Shown here: piece after piece, positions 1 to 10,949 of the stretch | Position numbering within the stretch: the stretch's first letter is position 1 | Layout of the letters: each line of letters starts with the position of its first letter | The notes under the pieces: generated by a model | Told to the model about the DNA's origin: nothing | Seen by the model: the letters and a program-made list of their open reading frames with translations, nothing else | Database searches by the model: none | Source: DATDAW01 sp036524675 | GTDB lineage: Bacteria; Verrucomicrobiota; Verrucomicrobiia; Chthoniobacterales; DASVRZ01 | Reading direction: 5' to 3' | DNA: 10,949 nt | Assembly (NCBI GenBank): GCA_036524675.1 | Contig: DATDBU010000125.1 | Location: 1-10,949 of the forward strand | Program-made: the position numbers and the translations under genes

Positions 1-6661
<6,661 letters not shown>

Positions 6662-6690
<29 letters not shown>

Positions 6691-6961
6691 CTGCGGCGAG
6701 AAATTGCGCAACGGCTTCAATAGTTGGGCGTTCCCACAGCAGGGTGGACTCAAGGTCGCGCTGGAGCCAGGCGGCAAGGTCGCCAGTGATGTTGAAGATG
6801 ACGATTGAATCCAGCCCGAGGCTGGCGAATTGCGCGCGAACTTCCACCTCCGCAGGATTAATTTTTAATTCTTCGGCTAGCTTCGAAATGATGAAACCCT
6901 GGATCGCTTCGGCAGTGGGACGGTTCTGTGACGCGGGCTCTAATTCTGAATCGGATTGCAC
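6662..6961 (-). CDS. Free-standing acyl carrier protein
   Basis: A 99-residue stand-alone carrier protein. The 4'-phosphopantetheine site is Ser52 in LGLDSIVIF, preceded by typical helix I (AIQGFIISKLAEELKI) and followed by WERPTIEAVAQFLA, the usual helix IV region of FAAL-linked carriers. It should accept the fatty acyl group from the FAAL encoded just upstream and present it to the NRPS C domain. The start is GTG at 6961, chosen because a clear GAGGAG ribosome site ends 5 nt upstream. The gap from the FAAL stop is 12 nt, and the NRPS start overlaps the 3' end, so the three genes are almost certainly cotranscribed. Confidence 0.93.
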
Positions 6962-6966
6962 GGCTT

Positions 6967-6972
6967 CTCCTC
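6967..6972 (-). promoter_or_regulatory. Ribosome binding site of the ACP gene
   Basis: The minus strand reads GAGGAG, then AAGCC, then GTG. This is a strong Shine-Dalgarno sequence with 5 nt spacing, and it decides the GTG start at 6961. It begins just after the FAAL TAA stop. Confidence 0.8.
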
Positions 6973-6973
6973 G

Positions 6974-8671
6974 TTAAGGTTGAGTGCTTGCTAAGAAGTT
7001 TGCACGGCAGAGGTGCCGCTGCGCCTTGCCGCTGCTTGTTCTCGGAAAAGCTGCTGGCCGGAGCATAAGAACGGCATGGGCTCTTACATCGTGCAGTTCG
7101 GCTACAGCGCTGCGAATGGTGTTAACAAGCATCTGGATGCCGGTCGGCGATTGTTCCACGCCCTCCGTCGGCCTTCGCTCCAACTCCGCTGCGATAACCA
7201 GGCGCTCTTCGCCTTCCAAGTCCACAGAAAACGCAGCGCAGCAGCCCGGCCGCAGGGCGGGATGGCAATTCTCAACCGTCCGCTCAATGTCCTCGGCACA
7301 ATGATTCCGCCCGCCGATGATGATGACGTTCTTGAGCCGGCCGGTAAGGAACAACTCGTCCTCGCGCACAAAACCGAGATCGCCTGTGCGCAGAAACGGC
7401 CCTTCGTCCGTATCGGCGAGTCGCGCACCAAATACGCGCTCGCTTTCCTCCGGCCGATCATGATAGCCACGGGCGACGCTTTCGCTGGCAATCCAAATTT
7501 CGCCAACCTCTTCGGGCTCGCAGCGAACGCAGCGCTCCGGATCGACAATAAGGACCCTCGCTCCGTGCGTTGCGCTCCCACAGCTAACCATCTTCCGGCT
7601 GTCGCTCTCAACCGGCGCGACGCGGCCCGAGCTGAGCGCCGTTGCGCTCACGGAGCAGACGGCGGGTCGCGCGCCCTTTACGCCGCCGGTGACAAACAAC
7701 GTAGATTCCGCAAGCCCGTAGCAAGGGTGAAAAGCTTCCGGTCGAAAGCCGCTCGGAGCGAACGCATCGGCAAAGCGCTCAAGCGTCTCTTGCCGGACCG
7801 GTTCGGCGCCTACGAAAGCGACCTCCCAACTGCTCAAATCAAGCCGAGCGCGCTGTTCCGGCGTCGTCTTTCGCACGCAGAGGTCGAACGCGAAATTCGG
7901 TCCGCCGCTGGTCGTCGCGCCCTCGCGCGCAATCGCCTTCAGCCAATTGAGGGGACACATCAGGAAGGAGGCTGGCGACATCAGCGTCACCGGAAAACCG
8001 CCGAACAGCGGTTGAACCACGCCGCCGATCAGGCCCATGTCATGATAGGGAGGCAGCCAGATAACGCCGCGGCTCCGCGGCGAGTGTCCGAACGCGTGAT
8101 GAATGACGACAGAGTTCCGAACAAGATTGTGGTGCGTTACAAGGACGCCTTTGGGCGATGCGGTGGAGCCGGAGGTATATTGAACGAGGGCTAGCGCATC
8201 GCGATCGACGTGCGGCTCACACCATTCCGCGGCCTGGCTCTCATCAAGTTCGTCAGTCGCAAGCCACCGGGCCGCGGGCAGAAGCCGCGCCGTGATGGCG
8301 GCGGTTCTGATCGCCGCCGTCGCGAGCACCGCAGCCGGTCTTGCATCCGCGACGACCGCCTCGAGTCGGGGCAGCGTCGAACGCAGCCGCGCCGGATGGG
8401 GGGGATGAGCGGGAACGGCAGCCGCGCCCGCGCACAACACGCCAAAAAAAGCGGCTACGAAATCCAACCCCGGGGGATAGAGCAGGAGGACGCGGTCACC
8501 TTTTCGAACCCCAATTGCGCGTAGCGCCACCGCGATGGTTTGTGCTTTTTCCCGCAACTCAAAGTAGGTGAGGCGCGCGCCGCCATTTGCGCTCGTCTCG
8601 TGAAGAAAGCGAAACCCGCAGAGCCGTGGATCGGTCTCGGCGCGAGAAGTGAGCAATTCGATAAGTGTCAC
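6974..8671 (-). CDS. Fatty acyl-AMP ligase (FAAL)
   Basis: About 565 residues, normal for FAALs. It should activate a free fatty acid with ATP to acyl-AMP and transfer it to the phosphopantetheine of the neighbouring ACP, so supplying the lipid starter. Motifs by residue: P-loop YTSGSTASPKG (165-175), WLPPYHDMGLIGGVVQPLFG (from 206), SGGPNFAFDLCVRK (255-268), YGLAEST (318-324), FLRTGDLG, and the C-terminal PRTSSGKAQR with the catalytic-type Lys. The PPYHDMGLIGG and GGPNFAFDLCVRK blocks are typical of FAALs rather than ordinary acyl-CoA ligases. I prefer GTG at 8671, giving MTLIELLTSRAE, which resembles FAAL N-termini and clears the P450 stop by 34 nt. An ATG at 8737 in frame would add 22 Arg-rich residues and overlap the P450. 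Chain length cannot be read from the sequence. Confidence 0.94.
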   Translation of the reverse strand: MTLIELLTSRAETDPRLCGFRFLHETSANGGARLTYFELREKAQTIAVALRAIGVRKGDRVLLLYPPGLDFVAAFFGVLCAGAAAVPAHPPHPARLRSTLPRLEAVVADARPAAVLATAAIRTAAITARLLPAARWLATDELDESQAAEWCEPHVDRDALALVQYTSGSTASPKGVLVTHHNLVRNSVVIHHAFGHSPRSRGVIWLPPYHDMGLIGGVVQPLFGGFPVTLMSPASFLMCPLNWLKAIAREGATTSGGPNFAFDLCVRKTTPEQRARLDLSSWEVAFVGAEPVRQETLERFADAFAPSGFRPEAFHPCYGLAESTLFVTGGVKGARPAVCSVSATALSSGRVAPVESDSRKMVSCGSATHGARVLIVDPERCVRCEPEEVGEIWIASESVARGYHDRPEESERVFGARLADTDEGPFLRTGDLGFVREDELFLTGRLKNVIIIGGRNHCAEDIERTVENCHPALRPGCCAAFSVDLEGEERLVIAAELERRPTEGVEQSPTGIQMLVNTIRSAVAELHDVRAHAVLMLRPAAFPRTSSGKAQRHLCRANFLASTQP

Positions 8672-8705
8672 GACGTAGTGTCCGGATCTCCGGGGCAGGA
8701 CACGC

Positions 8706-10070
8706 TCAGCGCGGGTCCAGCGTCGCCATGATCCCATGGCGCTGTCTCAGGGTCACCAGCGGATGCGGCTCCACGGGATGGCCGGGAACCAACCGCAACC
8801 GGTAGTGCTGCGCAACAGTTGCGATGATGAGCTGGCCTTCCATCATTGCGAAATAGTTCCCGAGGCAGACGTGCCTCCCACCGCCAAACGGGAGATACGC
8901 ATTGCGTGGACGAGTCGCGGACACTTCAGGGGCGAAGCGTTCGGGATCAAACCGGTCGGGATCAGGCCAGTATCGCGGATGCCGATGCATGGTGTATGGA
9001 CTCACGACCATCGACGCCTTTGCCGTCACACGGCAGCCGCCGAGCATATCTTCCGCCTCCGCCTGGCGAAAAATCGACCATACCGGCGGGTAAAGCCGCA
9101 AGGATTCCTCGATCACCATGCGCGTGTATTTCAGCTCGATGAGATGGCGAAAATCCGGCGCGCGACCGCAGAGTACCGCGTCCAGCTCCGCCTTCAAGCG
9201 ACGCTCGACGTCTGGGTGCGATGCAAGCAGATACCACGTCCAGCCGAGCATAAGTGAGGAGGTCTCGCTTCCAGCAAAGACGAAGGTAACCACCTCGTCG
9301 CGCACCTGCCGGTCGTCCAAGCCTTCACCACCTTCATCACGCACGGACAACAGCAGTGACAATAAGTCGAAGCCGCCGCCGGACCGCTGACGTCGCGCGC
9401 GGATTGCACTGTAGACGATTTGATCGACCGTTCGGAGCGTTTCTTGAAATCGCGCATTGCGAGATCGCGAGATGCTGAGCGGCGAGCCAAATTGCGTGCA
9501 GACGATGCTGCCGATATCCATCATCAGCGGCGTAACGGCTTCACGCAAAGTTTCTGCTTGCTCTTGGAGGTCGCCGCTGAACAGCGCCTCGATGATAATG
9601 TCCAATGTCAGACGCGCCATTTCCGAGGCAAGCTCGACCGGCTCGCCCTCTGACATGTGCCGCTGCCAGCGATCAAGCATCTTGAGGGTCGCGCTGGTCA
9701 CCACCTGGGCGAACCCGGCGATGCGGTGGTGGTGGAAATCCGGTTGCACCATCCGTCGCTGGCGCCGCCAGTAGTCCCCTTCGCTTGCAAGGAGACCATC
9801 GCCGAGCACCATCGTCAGCAGCGATCCGCGGGGATAGTTCGCGTTGTTAAGCACATGCCCGATGTGCTCCGGGTCATTGACGAGATACGTCGCCCCGTAA
9901 GCTGTTTCATAACGTACAAGGTCGCCGTAGTGTGTTGTGAGATCGAGCAGGAATCCGAGCGGATCGCGTTGCGTGGCGCCAAAATCGAGCTTTGTTGCCG
10001 GACCGGGCGGGAGATTCGGGCCGTGGTGGGAGGTAGCGCTCTGGCGCAATTGTGGGTGGTCGAGTTTCAT
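8706..10070 (-). CDS. Cytochrome P450
   Basis: A soluble bacterial P450 of about 454 residues with no membrane anchor. Seen: N-terminal NLPPGPATKLDFG; SEGDYWRRQRRMVQPDFH (C-helix); I-helix oxygen-binding AGSET (266-270); K-helix ESLR (322-325, ExxR); DPDRFDPERF; and the heme loop FGGGRHVCLG with the axial Cys at 402. The layout resembles the CYP110/CYP4-like branch, several members of which hydroxylate fatty acids. It is the first gene of the minus-strand operon and probably oxidises the acyl chain or the finished lipopeptide, using electrons from a ferredoxin system encoded elsewhere. The frame stays open upstream to 10388, but that extension is Arg-rich and unlike P450s. ATG 10070 (MKLDHPQLRQ) gives the normal length and lies just below a candidate promoter. 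No good ribosome site is seen there, so the start is moderately sure. Confidence 0.93.
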   Translation of the reverse strand: MKLDHPQLRQSATSHHGPNLPPGPATKLDFGATQRDPLGFLLDLTTHYGDLVRYETAYGATYLVNDPEHIGHVLNNANYPRGSLLTMVLGDGLLASEGDYWRRQRRMVQPDFHHHRIAGFAQVVTSATLKMLDRWQRHMSEGEPVELASEMARLTLDIIIEALFSGDLQEQAETLREAVTPLMMDIGSIVCTQFGSPLSISRSRNARFQETLRTVDQIVYSAIRARRQRSGGGFDLLSLLLSVRDEGGEGLDDRQVRDEVVTFVFAGSETSSLMLGWTWYLLASHPDVERRLKAELDAVLCGRAPDFRHLIELKYTRMVIEESLRLYPPVWSIFRQAEAEDMLGGCRVTAKASMVVSPYTMHRHPRYWPDPDRFDPERFAPEVSATRPRNAYLPFGGGRHVCLGNYFAMMEGQLIIATVAQHYRLRLVPGHPVEPHPLVTLRQRHGIMATLDPR

Positions 10071-10356
10071 CCCTACGGAGCGGTGTTGGCCGCTGATACG
10101 AATGATGTCGAAAGCAGTCAAGAAAGGAATTCGGGAAAGACGATCGTGTTCAGGAGCTCGCAGTCGACTTCGAGAATGCGTTCCCCAACGTCTGACCGCG
10201 CTCGCGCAATTCTTTAGCCCTTTGGACGATTCTCCTGTCCGCTGCGGCAATAGCAGGGGTCGGCGCAATCCAATTCGCTTGACCTCCTCCGTGCCCTCGG
10301 CTTGCCTCGTGTGCGCTGCGGCGAGAAGCCGTTCAAGCCTCGAATTTCGCCGCGTC
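10071..10356. other. Divergent intergenic region between P450 and VOC genes
   Basis: About 286 bases separate the two divergent gene starts. The P450 frame is open across it, but the translation is Arg-rich and resembles no P450 leader, so I treat it as non-coding. Apart from the candidate minus-strand promoter I see no convincing plus-strand promoter, operator palindrome, riboswitch or terminator. Confidence 0.5.
10093..10121 (-). promoter_or_regulatory. Candidate sigma70-type promoter for the P450-FAAL-ACP-NRPS operon
   Basis: Reading the minus strand, TTGACT (10121-10116, five of six matches to -35) is followed by a 17-nt spacer and TATCAG (10098-10093, four of six matches to -10). The -10 element ends 22 nt above the chosen P450 start, implying a leader of only about 15 nt. 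This is found by eye only; such matches also arise by chance. Confidence 0.4.
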
Positions 10357-10941
10357 ATGTTCTCCTTCGATTCGCTGGGACACATCAATGTCGTTGTCCC
10401 CGATATCGAAGAGGCGACACGCTTTTATAAAACGCTCTTTGATGCGAGCGTTGAGCAAACCTTCCCGCACTTCAAGAATGTGGGATTCGCGCGGTCGGCC
10501 GGTTTTTTGTAGGATCCGGAATCCGTCGATGTGAGCATTCGTTTCCTGAAGATTCCGTTTGGCCGATCGGACGATTTGTTCCTGGAACTATTCACGTTTC
10601 ACAATCCGGCCGGCCGGCAGGAGATCACGCCCAGGAAGACGAACGACGTCGGCGGGCCGAGGCACGTTTGCCTTCGGGTCACCAACATCGACGAAGTGTT
10701 CGCGCATGTGAAATCCGTCGACGGCGTGCACTTGATCAACGATTCGCCCGAGTACCGGCCGTTTTTCATCAGCCCGGTCAAGCCGCGCGCCATCGAACTT
10801 CCCGGCGCGGACCCCGACACGGCAGGCGCCAAGGAGGCGATTTGCGAAATCGTCAAAGGGATCCGCTTTTTTTACGCCATCGACCGCTATGGCATCGAGT
10901 GGGAGTTCGAAGAAGGACACGCCGACATTGGTACCGGCTGA
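10357..10941 (+). pseudogene. VOC-family (glyoxalase/dioxygenase fold) protein, interrupted by in-frame TAG
   Basis: One frame runs from ATG 10357 (MFSFDSLGHINVVVPDIEEA) to TGA 10939-10941, 194 codons before the stop. It is broken by a single TAG at 10510-10512 (codon 52). Homology-like sequence continues in the same frame on both sides, so this is a nonsense change, not a frameshift. The VOC pattern is clear: metal-ligand candidates His9 (LGHINV), Glu77 (LFLELF), His103 (PRHVCLRV) and Glu183 (YGIEWEF), in two beta-alpha-beta-beta-beta halves. VOC proteins include glyoxalases, ring-cleaving dioxygenases and bleomycin/fosfomycin-type resistance proteins; the exact reaction is not recognisable. 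It faces away from the lipopeptide operon. If the TAG is real, only a 51-residue fragment, or a C-terminal piece restarted at GTG 10531, would be made. A sequencing error is an alternative. Confidence 0.75.
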
Positions 10942-10949
10942 AGGGAGTC

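Noticed and set aside
7013..8194. 393-codon open frame on the plus strand
   Set aside because: It lies entirely opposite the FAAL, whose motifs are unmistakable. The translation is rich in Arg and Ala with no domain pattern.
8672..8737. ATG 8737 as start of the FAAL
   Set aside because: It adds 22 Arg-rich residues and overlaps the P450 3' end. GTG 8671 yields the usual FAAL N-terminus. It cannot be fully excluded.
10071..10388. N-terminal extension of the P450 frame by 106 codons
   Set aside because: The extra sequence is Arg-rich, lacks a signal or anchor, overlaps the start of the divergent VOC gene and would make the P450 about 560 residues, longer than its family.
10510..10512. Alternative genetic code with TAG read as an amino acid
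   Set aside because: No other gene in the window has an internal TAG, and all other gene ends use TAA or TGA. One codon is not evidence for recoding.

Overview
The window holds the 5' part of a biosynthetic gene cluster that makes a lipopeptide. Four genes are read right to left on the minus strand: a cytochrome P450 (8706-10070), a fatty acyl-AMP ligase or FAAL (6974-8671), a free acyl carrier protein (6662-6961), and a very large non-ribosomal peptide synthetase (NRPS) that starts near 6690 and runs off the left edge still open. A divergent VOC-family (glyoxalase/dioxygenase fold) gene lies on the plus strand at 10357-10941 and is interrupted by one in-frame TAG.

Layout. The P450, FAAL, ACP and NRPS are packed like an operon: about 34 nt, 12 nt, then an overlap. 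A candidate sigma70-type promoter sits just upstream of the P450. I translated the minus-strand NRPS frame line by line from 6690 to 1 and found no stop. It gives about 2,230 residues, ordered C - A1 (with a methyltransferase inserted between A8 and A10) - PCP - Cy - A2, with A2 cut by the window edge.

How the genes work together (inference from family knowledge). The FAAL would adenylate a free fatty acid and load it on the ACP. The NRPS C domain would pass the acyl group to the amino acid held by module 1. A1 has a hand-read specificity code close to glycine (D-I-L-Q-C-G-M-I-W), and the embedded methyltransferase looks like an N-methyltransferase, so module 1 probably adds N-methylglycine (sarcosine). 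Module 2 has a heterocyclization domain (DxxxxDxxS), and its A domain begins with D-L-Y-N, the first four letters of the cysteine code, so it should form a thiazoline. The predicted start of the product is fatty acyl - sarcosine - thiazoline, continued by modules outside the window. The P450 may oxidise the acyl chain or the peptide.

Organism. Everything is bacterial. GC is roughly 60% but uneven, with strong biosynthetic-cluster character. FAAL-ACP-NRPS starts and P450s of this type occur in myxobacteria, cyanobacteria, Acidobacteria, Verrucomicrobia and other groups, and nothing here fixes the phylum. The NRPS is visibly mosaic: the methyltransferase block is near 50% GC, between blocks of 63-73% GC.
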